A stretch of 64,000 nt of DNA from Rhea pennata (Eukaryota; Chordata; Aves; Rheiformes; Rheidae): contig NC_084671.1 of assembly GCF_028389875.1 (NCBI RefSeq), positions 28,887,083 to 28,951,082 on the forward strand. The letters run 5' to 3'. Both the position numbers and the translations under genes were made by a program. The notes below the pieces were generated by a model that was not told where the DNA came from, ran no database searches, and saw only the letters and a list, made by a program, of their open reading frames with translations. Of this stretch, positions 37,176 through 50,452 are shown one piece after another (position 1 is the first letter of the stretch; each line of letters opens with the position of its first letter).

Positions 37176-38668
37176 TGTGCAGCCAGCCCTGGAAACTTGG
37201 GGCTTTGGACTTGTGGTTGCTAATACCGGGAAGAGGATGATGCTCCTTGGTGGCAAACACATGGCTAAGGTAAAGGGATGAAACCTTGAGGGCAGCCCAG
37301 TAATGAGATGGATGGGTCCACCCTTTTGGTGCATTGGTTTCCTGTTGTCTGCTTGGAATCAGGTTACAGGGCCTCTGCATTGCTGCAAAGCTGCCGTGGC
37401 GTGCGGAGCCTGGTCTTGCACGATCCCCCGCTGTACTTGCATAACGAATGAAAGATTAAAAGAAAAGCTCCGCGCCTGGATGCTTTAGGCGGCAGGAAAC
37501 TAATATTTCAAGGTTGGAAGATGTAAATGTGCAAAATGGCAGTTCCCTTTTATGCACAGCTAGTGCTTGCAGCCAGATTTTGTTATTTATGTCCAGACTT
37601 GAGATGTTTCCCAGCTCCTGGGGCTCTCTGATAGCTAGCTGAAAGCTCTCTTGGGCAGGCTGACCTTATGCTGATGCTGTTACAGAGCCATGTCAGGAAA
37701 TGCCAACACATAATTTTAGGAGAGGGTACCCCCTCATCATAAGTATCTGAAATTACAGTATACATATATTTTTTCCAGTTGCAAAGCTGGCCAGTCGCCT
37801 TCCTCCTATACCATTTGCTGGAGGCAGCAGCAGAACAGATTTATTTCCCTCAAAAACAAAGGATTTCAGCTCAGACACTTGGTCATTCCCCACCTTACGG
37901 CTGTGCGTTTGATCACCCATGCTATGGGTGATGAACATGTATTCAGATTCATGTTACATATGCTCAGGTGCTACAGGTGTCCGATAACTAAATCATGGCT
38001 TAGATGCTCTAATGGGGGGGCTGGATACCTACAGACCCCTGTAGACTGGGGTTACTCTATTAGCATATCACCATTACTTGCTTCTTCTTGGATATTCACT
38101 CTTTCCATCTCCTTTCTCATGGCATTTCCAACTCCATGTCCTGCAGGAAAAGAGATGAGGGGCAACCCCAAATCTGCTGCTAATGTTGTGCTGAGGAATC
38201 GCCAGTGCCACTGCAGCTTCTACATATGCCTCCTCCATAACGCAGACATGCTGACCGGCAACGGCTGGTGCCACTGCCCCTCTGACACGCTCAAAGCCAT
38301 GTGTGTGCTTCAGGAAAGGAGGCAGCAGGAGCATAACAGGAGCTATTAAGGAGGAATTTGGGTGCTTGCAGCTGCTTCCAGCTCTCCAGTCTCCACTGGG
38401 GGAAAATGCACAAATTGCTCCTCCTGTTTGGCTTTGTCTATGCGCAAAGGATGTCTTGACCTAACTGCACACCACATGCTTGTGGAAAGGAGCAGGAATG
38501 ACCTGTGTCAGTGGCATGGGGCTGTGGCCGTGCTAAGGACTGTCCCAGTATCATGGCCTGTGAGCTCTGCAGCTAGGCAAGTTGGAGGTGCTAGGGAGCT
38601 GTGCACCACAGCTGGATTAAATAGAGTCAAAGGAGGCAAGAACTTGTAGCTTCAGCGCTTGGAGCACT
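37176..38668. other. Intergenic DNA after the Harbinger relic
   Basis: Contains the second 56-base repeat copy and a short hairpin near 37910-37935 (ATCACCCAT / ATGGGTGAT). A 156-codon open frame at 37879-38349 ends with a Cys/His-rich stretch (CHCSFYICLLHNADMLTGNG). The LLHN piece is faintly like the CCVLHNI motif near the C-terminus of Harbinger transposases, but this is too weak to call. Confidence 0.4.
37680..37735 (+). repeat. Exact 56-base direct repeat, copy 2
   Basis: Identical to 37040-37095, while flanking bases differ at once on both sides. No duplication of the neighbouring sequence is visible, so this looks like a small dispersed duplication, not one end of a large one. Confidence 0.97.
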
Positions 38669-38854
38669 GAAGAGCACTGGAACAGGTTGCCCAGGAAGGT
38701 TGTGGAGTCTCCTTCTCCGGAGATATTCAAAACCTGCCTGGATGCAACCCTGTCTAACATGCTCTGGGTGACCCTGCTGAGGAGGGAGGTTGGACTAGAT
38801 GATCTCCAGAGGTCCCTCCCAACCTCAAGCGTTCTGTGATTCTGTGATTCTATG
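38669..38854 (+). mobile_element. CR1 LINE, 3' end
   Basis: Starts AGAGCACTGGAACAGGTTGC and continues through GTGGAGTCTCCTTCTCCGGA, GATATTCAAAACCTGCCTGG and GGACTAGATGATCTCCAGAG to TTCTGTGATTCTGTGATTCT. It is a well-preserved CR1 terminus of about 186 bases. Confidence 0.94.
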
Positions 38855-41800
38855 AGTATTTAGAGATACCTTGCTAGGTGGTCAGGCAACAGCCTTTCCA
38901 GCAGTTTGGGAGGAACAGGGTCTTTCTTCTCTACCCCTCTCCCTGTTTTCCTAAAGCTTATGGGCATTTGAGCTGCATTTCCCTGGTGAAAAACAGAGCT
39001 GAAAGCAGCAACTGTTCAAAATTTGCCAGGGGAGCTAGGGGGGGATCAGCAGGCAGAGCATAATTGCTGGAGCGTTGTTTCCTTTGGAAACTGGGCTAAA
39101 AATACCACATGCCTAGCTGACAGCTCTGCCACAACAAACAGCGAGCACCAGGAACGCCGGGCATCTTTTGCATCATGTTAACGCCCTTATAACCATCCTT
39201 TTCTCCAGTCTTTGGAGCAATAAATTTTCCAACTCTAAATTGAATACTAGGCCAGCACTGAAAGGTTAGGCAATGTGTTATTTCTCTCCTTCCACATTTC
39301 CTTTTTATTTCTCCCAGAACAATTTCTTAAGTGTATGCATCCAAAACAGCTTAGCTAACTGGCTCCTATCCTATTTAGTAAGCAAGTAAAATATTTTGTT
39401 TAATTGCTATAATTTTTTTTTCACGGATAGATAGCACAGACTGACAGCCCTGGTCTAAAGTGGACAAACTTGGCAGCCAAGCTGTAGCTACTTCGACTGG
39501 TTGCTTAAATCTATAAGCACAGGCTCGGCAGAGCGGTGCAAGGATTTCTGCTGGCCATAAGAACCGCGTGTCTTTTGGCTCGTATCCGCACCAGATTCGA
39601 GCTGAGGAATCTGCAATCTTTCAAAGACATTTACCATATTTGCTAGCACCATAGCTGAGGCCATGCTCTGACATTTGCCTTCCGATTTTTGCCTTATCAA
39701 ACCAAGTCCTTGGTTTGACTCCAGTACCCTATGGTGGCTTGGGAGCTGCTGTAAGATGTTTGGCTGTCCCCTCATAGACCGACTTTCTCAACCGCCCTTT
39801 ACAATGCCTCTATTGCTTGCCCCATACTTTTTTTCCATGGTGTAAGCCCCACAGTGCTGGTTCATGTGCTTGAACTTGCGGTCACATGCCTCATCCTGTC
39901 CACCTAAGGCTCCGCTGTGGCAGAGGTGTGAGCTCCTTTCCGAAATGCTCAGATATGTGGGCATACTTTTAGGCTGGTGAGTCGTCCCTGCCTGCAGGCG
40001 TGCAGCCCAGGACATGTTGCAACAGTTCTGCGACTAATCAGCGATTTTAAAGAAAATATAATTATCAGGCCATTCAGACAGAGCTTGTCAAATCCTCTCC
40101 TCTGGTGGATGAAAACTGTCTAGTTTCTCATCTTTTTTTTAAAAAAAGCCAGTGAGTCTCCCTGGAGCCATGCCCGCTCCAATCCCAAAGCTGTTGCCAG
40201 CAAACAGACTTGCAAAAGGTTTGGCAGGGGCTGCCCCACGCAAGAGATGTGGGCTTCTTCCAGGTAGGGAAAAGGCTTCAAAGGTGCCATCTCCCAGGGA
40301 ACTGAGAGCCACGTGGCCATCTTCCAGGAGAGGAGCTCCATTGCAGCATTCAGCTGAGGCATCTCAGTGGAGAAAGGAGGAAGGAGGAGGAAAGAAAAAT
40401 CATGGGTCCGCGCTCTCCAGCTTGCTGTGAGCTACTCACAGCTGAGTGGCAGATGAACGAGAAGCAGCTCAGCAATGCTTTTTTCGAGAGCAGAGTAAGC
40501 TCCAAAGCACGAGGGGAGACAGGGAGTTAGGAACCGTGACGGAAAGCGAAGCTGTCCATAGACTTGCTGTGCATCTTACGCTGGACACACGGGCCGCACT
40601 TCCTGATGGTCCGTATCTGACTCCTGTCTTTTGTAAGGATTTAAGAAGATAACCCAAACTCTGCCTGCTGGGAAAGGGAAGCCCAAAACTTCAGGGTAAG
40701 GAACTAAACTCCAAATTGCAGTAACATATCTGATGCTGTGGCCCAAGCTTCCTCAAGAACCACAATTGCACAGTTCCCATGGACTTTGCTGACTGAGGAA
40801 GTGAGCCATCGTTTCAAGGAAAAAGAAAGTCAGGCTGCATACGGTGCATATTTTTTGCGGCCCCCACAGGTTCAAAAGTTTGGCTGTGGTTTTTGTAATG
40901 TGGGTCAGGACCAGACTCCCTGTAGCTGGTGTAAATGCAGTGTCCAGTGGGAAGAAGGTGTTGATGCTCCCTCCTTCCTCGGCCTCTGGTGCCACCAGGG
41001 AAGGAGTGATGGACTGAAGAGGCAACATGGAGGGTGCCTGGGTATGATAGCATCTCTAGCCCTTGCCAAACCAACTGCTAGGCTGGCATAAAGCAAAACA
41101 TAACAAAAATGTCACAGCAACTGCAAGCATTAAAAGCTATTGTGTCCATCAACTCCAAGTCTTCAAGTTTGGCAGCTCACAGAGGTATTCCCAGCACACC
41201 CAGCAGGCCTCAGTGCCAGGTAACTCCCCCAAGCTCTCCTTAGCAGAGCCACCTGACATGGTGACCCACACGGTGCTCTAAGCCAAACAGAGGAACTCAA
41301 TAATTCACGGTTGCATGAATGAAAGAGATGCAACCAGAGCCAGCTTGCAGCCATGCAGGGCCTCGCTCCAAAAAGGGGGCTGAGAGGGCCGTGGTTTGTT
41401 CCTCTGGTGGAGCTCGCAGAGACGGGAGCGGTTCTTTGTAGGCTCTGGACTGAGGCGAGGTGACACCGGGTGGCAAAGCTGGTAAAGAGCAACTGGAGCC
41501 ACAAGCTGGTGTCTTTAACGCTCACGGTTAGAGAAGCAACCAAGATGCGTCTGTGTGATAGATTACACGGCTCCTTCTTTAATGAGTCATTTTAGCAGCC
41601 CAGCTTCGATATGCAGCGATTTTGCGTTTTGCTGTGATTTCAGAGGGTGTGAACCGAAAGCGAGACATCAAAGCAACCAACTGGGGCCGGGTTGGCAAAG
41701 CGAGGCCACACACCGAGCAGATTCGTCTGGCCCGTTCAAGCCGGGAAAGAGCTCCGGCGCCCCGCGTGACCGCAGAGAGGACCAGCACAAATGCATGTGA

Positions 41801-44800
41801 AAGCACCCGCTGCAAAAGTCATGTTGGCTCCATCGCGCAGGGCCAAAGAGAGGATTCGGATCTCACTATGGCTGTAAGGATGTCCTCATCCCGCTCACTC
41901 GCTTGACTCACGCTGGGTGTGGGGGGAAGAGAGATTTTTTTTTCACACTTAGTGATAGCATCTAGTAAGTGCAGGAATGTGCTACCAGTCTGGCCGGTCC
42001 AAAAGACAGGGCTGCGGCTGTACAGAGAAATGATGACTGAAAAAGGTGATGCTGGGGGTGAAAACCTGCTTCACTGGTACGCATCTCGCTGCAGTTCGGT
42101 TGCAAGGCTCAGGCTAAAAAGCGTCGGCGAGCAGAGCGCCCCATATTTGGAGAACCAAGGTAGGGAAATAAAAACTCATCAGAGCGTTTCCACTTTTTCT
42201 ATTACGGATAGCAAGTTCAAAGCCAGCAAGCCAGCCAGCATGCTGGTGAAATGCTGTTAATCATTTTTGTTAGCCCAAAGCGTACTTTGAGAGGAGCAGC
42301 AAGAGCCCCACGGTGCTGGCTGTCACGGGGAGGGTTGTGAAAACCCTGCAGCATTAGAGCAACCCTTTTCAAAGCCTATCCTGTGATTACTGCTTTAGCA
42401 AGGTGTTAAAAAGAGGCTGTCAGCATTTCTGCAACAGCGTTAAGCGCATTCACTGAGTTTTGTTGTTGTCTGCTCTTTCCTTCCACCTCTATTGGAAGCA
42501 TCCCCAGCAGCATCGTGTTATTCTCTGGTGCTGTGAAGACCTTCATACTCTGATCGTTGGTATCAAAAGTCCAAAAGATTGCTACAAAAAGCCCTGCATT
42601 TCCTGAGAAAGGAAGTTTTCTTTGCCCTTCCTTCTTAAAAGCAAACACTTCTGAGACTCAAGAGTGTACCATGAGCCTGCCCAGAGGGGTTTTGCCTTCC
42701 ACTTCCCACCTGCACACCTTGCTTTTCCTCTCCAGCTGCCTCCGAGCGATTTAGGAGCTGGGGAAAAGCTTTGGCAGGAATAGCTGAGGCTGCAGCCTGG
42801 GCTGCTGCTGCCCTCTCCTGGGTCTGGAGATCGGTGCAAAGCGGAGGGTTGGCTTTTTTCTTTCTGAAATGAGATTTCTGCTGCCCTGGATGCCCGTTCA
42901 CCCTGGGGAACCATGTAACAGGGTGGCCCGGTTCCTCCTGCATGTGACCTTCGCAGTGTTGCAGGAGAAGGTGTCACAGTGATGGATGGGGCCAACAGCT
43001 TTCAGGAGGGTTTGGCTGCAGCAGGTGCCGGGGCCTGGCCGTGCTGCCCCGCTGGTACCCGCGGTGGTACCCCCATTTATCTTGGGGAAAAGAGTGCAGC
43101 CCAGTTGGCTTTTGGCTCCTTCAGGGTCTGTGGGGCTGGTTTGTGCTATTTGGAGACCTCCTTTCACTGGTCCCCTCGTGACTCCACCGGCTCCTCTGTG
43201 CTCCTGTCTTGGGGTGCGACGGATCTCTCATATCTGGCTGCCTGCTTAGTGCCTGCCTGAGCTGGCAATGAAACTCTCCTGCCGAAATGGCTGTGCAGGC
43301 ACATTCGGACAGTCTCTCCTGGGAGAAGCAGCTGCTTACCCAAAGACAGATAAACCCCAGCTCTACACGCAAGCTGGAGGGCAGGAAGCCAGTTACTAAT
43401 TTGCAGCTACTGAGAAGGTCTTTGCTGGTGCCTCTTTGAAGAGATGTTCAGGGACTGCAGAATGATGTCGCCTCCCCGGTGGCCCGTGTATCATTTAATG
43501 CAGCGATTGGCTAACGGTTTCAAAAGCCACTTTGTGGCTTATTATAGTATCATTGCCTTGCGAGTGGAGGGGAACTCTCAGGGCTGGAGAGTTCAGACAT
43601 TTGTGCAGCCCCCTGCTTTCTTTTCAACATGAGCAAAGGAGAAGCTGCTTTCAGGGGGTTTCCTATACCTGTTGGCCTGCGTGGGAATGGTGACCTGCCT
43701 GGCCTGAGAAGCTTTGGACTCACCTCACCTGTGAAAGTCATCCCATCTGTAGCCTAACGCAGAATAAAACCCCATGGACTTGAAGACTGGGACGCAAATC
43801 CTCCCTCCCAGCTGAGTGGCTCAAGGCTGCAGGCTTCAGGAACCTGATCCTGTGCTCAGTACTTCTGTGATTCTATGATCCTGCTTCTCCCAACACTGGT
43901 ACAGTCCAGCTGCATTTGCAAACTAAGTTTTCTCCAAATCCCATAACTTTCCCACGTGTTTCTTACAAGGGATCCTGGACCATCTTTGAAGCTGAGTGTC
44001 TGAAATCTAGGCATAAATGCAACCACATTTTAGGTACCAAAGATGTTCCAGATGCCTTCTCAAGTTGTGCTACATGCCCAGCAAACGCTATGGTAGTCAG
44101 GCTCTGAAAATGAATTGCCACGAGGGGGTGCCAGGCTGATGCAAGTGGAGCTGGGTGTCTTGCACACCCTTAGGAGAAAACACATGCAAGGAACAGCTCT
44201 TGGGTGAACAGTCCTCTTTTTTTTTTTACTCACAAATCCATATTATTGCTATTTTTTTGGTTGTATCTCATCCACATTGAAACTGGCTTCACATGTACAG
44301 CCACTCAGGTTGCTCCAAGGTGCTTAATGGCCAAATTAATTCATTTATTTAAAAACCAAATATTTAAAGAGATAGGGAAGAGATATGTTGTTAACTAGCA
44401 TGAGGCATTACCTGCCCAGGGTAGCCAGCAGACAAGTTGCAAGCATGGGCTGCATGCCTAGGCATGAGGCTACCAGGATGGGCAAAGAGCCTGGTACAGG
44501 CCATAGTTGAGGTAGGAGCTGTGTCTTGTTGCTCCTACAGAGCTGATGCTGACCACACTGTGCCTCTCATGCTGAGGGGCTCAGAGGCTGAAGGAGGAGG
44601 CTGCTCATCCCACATAAGTGGTCAGTGATTGCTTCCCATACAAGTCAAGGGTAACGAGGACTGTAAGTCTGGCTTGCTCTTCATCCCTCATCCTGTAAGA
44701 ACAAGTCACATGCACAGAGTTACTTCCTGCAAATGTATAATATTCTTCCAGCCATGGATGAAAAACTCCATCATGGGCTATTAAATATGAAGTCTCTGAG

Positions 44801-44864
44801 CCACAAATCCTGTTCTAGACTGAAGAGTGTTAATATATTTATGTACTCCTATATAGAAGCTGTT

Positions 44865-45215
44865 GCAGACCTTTGACAATCTCTGTTGCTTTTTGAACTT
44901 CTTCCAGTCCATCTATATCCTTCTGAGATGAGGAGACCAGAAATGCACTCAGTAAATTATGGATACGTACAGTGCCATGGAGATGTTCTCCCCTTCATGC
45001 TCTCTTCCTTTCTTTTACTATGTACCTTACTCCTGAACAGCTTTTGAATTAGCTGGTAAAATCCTGAGCTTTTGTTCCAGGGAGAGAATAGCTTGGAGCA
45101 CATCCTAACATTGTAAAGAGAGAGAAATGGGAAAAATGTGTTTATCCATATTCAATACCATCTGCCATTTTATTATCCAATTGCTTAGCATCATGAGCTG
45201 TTGTTTAGTTTGGAT
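44865..45215 (-). mobile_element. Ancient CR1/L3-like LINE remnant (reverse)
   Basis: The stretches TTCTGAGATGAGGAGACCAG followed by AAATGCACTCAGTAAATTAT, and later ACCATCTGCCATTTTATTAT, resemble reversed older CR1 3' sequence (gatgagg.gaccag.actgcac.cagta and catctgccattttg). It is heavily diverged and its boundaries are approximate. Confidence 0.45.
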
Positions 45216-47701
45216 CGCTGATGGTCTTGATGCCACATGGCCTGATCGATGCCACTCGAGGCCGCAGAGGTGCTTCCCATCCCATGGGACGTCTGAGCGT
45301 AGCCAAGGTCAGGTAGTAGGAAGACTCATCCCCATGGCCCACAGCTTTGTTTGACGGGCCAGGAGGAGTGCAGAGCCTGGAGAAGTCTTGCCACCACCTT
45401 TCCCTCTGGCTCATCCCAATCTTGCCAAATGTCCGCCCAGCATCAGGACTGCCTGGGTTCCTGCGTCAGCAGTGAGGGTGAAACACTTGCAGCCGGAGGT
45501 GGGCCAGTGTCTTGAGCAAGGACGTTGGGTAGCTGCAGACTTTTGAGGAGGAAGCAGGGCTGCATGTCCCCCCGCATCGCTGCCTAGGCATCAACGGCAG
45601 CTCCATCCTTCTGTGTGGACCAAAGCGCCTTCATGCAAGGTAAAAGGATGTGCCTTAGGGGCAAATAAACAGCAATGCCGTGAGTACTTAGAAAACGACA
45701 TGGGACCAAAGGGAAGCCAGTCCTGCACTGACTGACTAAAATAGTAAGATGATTCTTTCTCTTGCTTATCATTCAGCAGGAACAGTGCATGGGATGCTCT
45801 TAGCAGCCAGCAAGCTCTGCACCGGGCGGGATTTTCAGAGCTAGTTATGTGCGCAGCCTCCAGCCACCTGGCTGTGGTGTGACAGGCAGTTATATGAGGG
45901 GGTTGAAAGGCTTTGCCTTATCTGTGTGTTGTTCTAGTCTATAACTGTATCATATGTGATGCTCCCAGGCCCATTTCGGTGTGCACAGACCGTAAGAGCT
46001 CCAGAGAGAGCCAGCCAAATGTCACACAGAGATTCGTCTCCCACACGTATGTACAGATGGACCTGGGGGGGGAGGAGGGGAGCTTTTAGCTGTGTCTTGG
46101 TATGGAGGAGACTGTTACTGAGGGCACTGCTCCACTAGCTTCACACAGAGCACAGCAGCTTTCAACCAAAGGTAGTGCTAAGCCTTTTCTCTAGGTGGCC
46201 CTCCACATTGGAGGAGGTGTCCCCTGCGACTGAGCCAGCAGGCGGCTGAGACCCTTTGGGTTTTTTTTGGTTGTGTGCAGACAGCAAAAGAAATATTTCT
46301 CAACTTATACCATTACTGAATGATTCAAAGTGGTCATCCTTAGAGCCTGGCCAGTAAGTAGCCTTCAGTAGGGAGCATGGTCTCTTCAGTATCTGAGAAG
46401 CTGGAAACTCTTGATCCTGTTCATTCGGGTGACCACTATTTCTGTCCTTTCTTATAGCAAGTCCTAACTTGTGTGGGACAAATATGAAGCTCTGTGCAGG
46501 GCTGTGGCTGTCTGGGGCCCTGGGAACTGGGACCATCTCTGTTTGGAGCTCAGAACTTATTCTGGAGGGAGCTGGGAGCGCCAGTGCCGCTGCCGCAGCC
46601 TTGCTGAGCTATGCTTGGCATCGCGAAGGTGTCGTTGTCGACAGGGACACATGCCTGCATCCCACTCGATTTCTAGCTAGGACTAGCAGGGGCCGGGGAG
46701 AGAACCTGAGTCACTCCTCTGCCAAGCAGAGCTGGTGAGGAAAGTGAGCAGTGGCAGGAGACTAGATAAGACGGAGGCCTCCTTGTCTTGGCAGAGAGAG
46801 CACTGAGGTGCTAGGCCTGTAAATGGTGTTGACAAGGTGCCTAGAACATCATTATGGGCTGTCAGATTGTGCGAACTGCAAGGCAGAAGAAGAACTGATG
46901 AGGCAGCAGCTCCAAAATGAGGAAAGGAAGTGCTTTTCACCAGCTGTATATCTGCACTGGCGACTTCATAGCCACTGGATGCAGTAGGAGCAAAAAGGTC
47001 CAGAGAAAGCTTCAGACAAATTCACAAAAGATGAAGCCATCAGAGGCTGTTAAATGCGATGCTGTCACCTCAGCTCATGCCATATCTCAGCGGCTGCTTC
47101 CTGAGAGGCCGAGGGTCATCCTGCCTGTGCCAGGCTCTCATCGCCACCCAAGCTCCTGTCCACTGCTAGAAGCTGAGTGAATCTTTTTTTGTGTATGGCC
47201 CTGGTAAGGTCTGTGGGCCAATCCCACCCCAGCATGGCCAGCAGAAGGCAGAGGGCCCCCTGTAGCTGTGCTGATGTCGCTGGACACTGCACACCACCAT
47301 CCTTGGCAGAGAGGAAGGTGGAGAGCAAGGCAGCAGTGAGGAACTGGCGATCTCTTGGGGTACAGGAGCTACTGTGTGTGGGGAGTCCTCAGTGGGGGTG
47401 ACCATGTGACTTCTGCACTTGTCAGATATGAGGGGTCGGAGAAGGACCCCATGCTGTGGATGACCAGCTTGCTCACTCCAGAGCAAGCTGAGGTCCTGAT
47501 CTGCGTCTGCGAGGACAACAGCTGGCAGCAAACTTTGGCCCTTGGCTATTAGCAGCCACCTAGCTGCTTTCCCACCTAATCAGATTACTCAACTAAAATA
47601 CTTATTGCTTAACTGAGACCTCTGCCCAGAAGAGTTTGTTGCTAAAGATGTTTGGAAGCTTATCATTTAGCAGAGCTTAGGCCACAGGCCTAAGCTGGCA
47701 G

Positions 47702-47750
47702 GCAAGCAAGCAAGCAAAAAAAAAATAAAATAAAATAAAATAATAAAAAA
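47702..47750. repeat. (CAAG)n then (AAAAT)n simple repeat
   Basis: Four AAGC units are followed by an A run and four AAAAT-type units. Low-complexity sequence. Confidence 0.88.
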
Positions 47751-49177
47751 ATTGCAGTGTCCTAGTAGGTCATCTTTTTCAACTCCTCTCAGCAGCCCAG
47801 TCGAGGTGTTGTCAGGACTTGCTGAAGAAACTGCCAAAACTGAAATCCATGGGCCCTTCTGCTGGAAAGAGAACACAAGGCCCCTCTCAGAGGCCTTTTC
47901 AGCCTGACAGTCGCCCTCCCCGTGTTCAGGGCTTCTGGAGTGTGGCTCATGCACCTCCTGCAGCTCTTTGGGTCCGTTGCTGGTAAAGAAGCAGGAGATC
48001 CTTGTGCTCTTTATCGGAGGGCTGAGAATCATTCAGCTAATAGCCCAGTGTGTCTGAGACACCCACACTGGTGTCTCTCACATACCCTACATGCTTCCTG
48101 GTTTAGGTCCCATTGCCCCAGGGCCATCTGCTTGCTGGTTGCCCAGCCATCTGACCTGCTGGTAGCACTGCCGGTGACCTTGTTTTCCCTTGCTTATGTC
48201 CGGAGCACTGGGACCCTGTCTGCTACCCTCCTCACTGAAATGGGATTAACTTGGCTTTGTCGTCTGGAGCTAAGATTTCCAGCAAAAGGCAGTTTCTTCG
48301 CAGCTTGGCAGGGAGGGGTGCACATCAGTGTGTGAATATATTCTTAGGTAAAGGACTTACACATGGAAAATACCTTCTATCCGGAGGGCTGTTTGCTTTC
48401 TGCCACATTTCTTCCACTTGGAGGGCAGAACCGCCACCCCTGGAGGTGCACATTTAACACGCTTGGGTTTATATAGCTCTTGGAAACGTGTGTTGGCACA
48501 GGTAATACCACCTGGCTTGGTTCAACAGGCGTTTCTCCTGCTTTGCAAACTCTGGAAGGAGGCCAAGAGCCTGCGGCAATGGGAGACCATTTCTCACCAC
48601 AATGCTAGCAGGCTGGTGGAGCTAAGTGCATTGGACTCCAGTCTTGGTCTTGGTCATAATGGCGTGCAGGCTGCTACACACGTGCCTGAGCAGCCTCCTC
48701 CATGCCAGGGAGGATACCACAGGCATGGAGAGGGCCTAACAACGTGCTCCCATGAGCCGTCCCGATGTAGGAACCTCCGCTTCGATTGCCTCCAAGCTGT
48801 TGCCTCAGTGCAGGGTCAATAGCTGTAGCTGTGAGTTCTGCCGCAAATCATTTGCTGTCTTTAAAGAATGGGAAATAGGGAAGACCTAAACCACCTGCCC
48901 GCTGCCTCTGCCTCCGCAGCCTTCTCGCAGTTCCTCTTCAGCCCTTGCACATGCCTCCCTCAGCTCAGCCTCTCCTAAGCCTCCAGTTGCTGTGCCCTAT
49001 CTCGCCTTGCGCAGAGCCCTCTGGACAAGGTGACATAGGATGCTCCTGGGGATGCTGCTATACCGTAGTGGGGTAGGGGCAACCTCCACTGGTTGCCGGA
49101 GGAGATGGGCACGTTGGGATCAGCTCATTCTTAGAAAGTTTCATTCTCCCATACTTTAAGGCATCGGAGAGTCCTCC

Positions 49178-49230
49178 AAAAAAAAAAAAAAAAAAAAGAA
49201 AGAAAAAGAAAAAAAAAGAAAAAAGAAAAG
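49178..49230. repeat. Poly(A)/(GAAAA)n purine tract
   Basis: A 20-base A run is followed by irregular GAAA/GAAAAA units. Simple repeat of unknown origin. Confidence 0.88.
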
Positions 49231-50059
49231 CAAGAGCCATCGAAGAGGCTAGAACATGAGTATGATGGCAGAATAACACCCCAGAGGAGCTACCTTCTAG
49301 AAAACCACCTTCTGCCCTGCTTAGGGACCACAATAATTGCTTTGGAAGGTGAACTTGTAGGGCTGTGCTGTGCTTTGAGAGCAGATGAGGGTCCTTTCCT
49401 TACAGCAAGAGAAGAAAGGTGTGTTTGCTGTTCTCTCAAATTCTGCCTTGGGGATTTACCCACTCATAAAGCCTCATCAGGCAGAGGAGGGGAAAGGATG
49501 GTGGGTGCCATTTCCTTCTTGCTTGATATTATCAATTTTTGGAGTTTATAGCAGAGGAACAAGTTTTGTAGAAAATAAAATTGGGAGAGGATTGGAGTAC
49601 CAGCACGGGCTATGGATGGGTGTGCCAGGACACGTGTGGTTTGCTGTACTGGAAGTCCCTTGTTGGAGGTAGGAGTTTGGGAATGCGCTCCTTACTGTGG
49701 ATGTCCAGGAACGCTATTGCAGCCTCAAATCTTGTTGCACAGAGGAGGACTCAGCCTGCAGCTCTTGCTAAATAAGCAGCTCTCAATGTGCTCTTCACAC
49801 TTCTCCAGTTTCAGCTAAAACAGAACATTCACATTCATTTTCCTGTTTTTTTTCTTTTAAGAAGGAAAAGCATGACATAGCACAGCACAAGACAAACCAG
49901 AACAACTCTGCACTCAACAAGCTGACTATTAGAGTAACCTCACAGGATTTCCTGAAACCTGGTAATGTCCAGCGAGACACAGGCAGAATTTGAAGAGAAC
50001 TTCAGCAGAAATGAACGGAAAGGTCTTAGACCCAAATATTTGAACCGCAATTGGACATA

Positions 50060-50130
50060 ACCATGAGCAACTTGATGTTAGCCCTGCTTGAAGCAGGCTG
50101 GACTAAAGACCCAATCTGCCTTCCAACTTG
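50060..50130 (+). mobile_element. Diverged CR1 3'-end remnant
   Basis: GTTAGCCCTGCTTGAAGCAG followed by GCTGGACTAAAGACC and TGCCTTCCAACTTG matches the spacing of the CR1 tail (CCCTGCTT.AGCAGG.GGTTGGACTAGATGA...CCTTCCAAC). Confidence 0.6.
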
Positions 50131-50452
50131 ACTTTGCCCTTGCTGCTAGATGCCTAAAGGTTGCCCCACACAAGAAACATCAGTTAGAAGCGTGGTTGAG
50201 GCTGCTGGTGCCGTGACACTCTCCAGGGAAGGCAAGTAGGTGTTTTCAGGGACTAAAAAGCTGATCTAACTCCTGGGTGATGTAACAGTGATAAACCTCC
50301 TGGAATTCAACAGAGTTGAGTTTATTTTGCTAGGTGTTTTGGACCCTGCTGTCCACTGTGCACTTGCTACCCGAAGGGCATAGGCTCACATATGATGGAG
50401 CACTATCAAAGCTTTGAGCACATGAGATGTGCCAGGTACTCATCAAGAGGAG

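Noticed and set aside
37879-38349. 156-codon + frame ending in a Cys/His-rich stretch with LLHN
   Set aside because: Possible echo of the Harbinger LHNI motif, but the rest of the frame does not match and the opposite strand is also open; too weak to annotate as a gene.
43855-43880. TTCTGTGATTCTATGATCCT, CR1-like terminal repeat
   Set aside because: Only the terminal octamer-type repeats match; no CR1 body is recognisable upstream.
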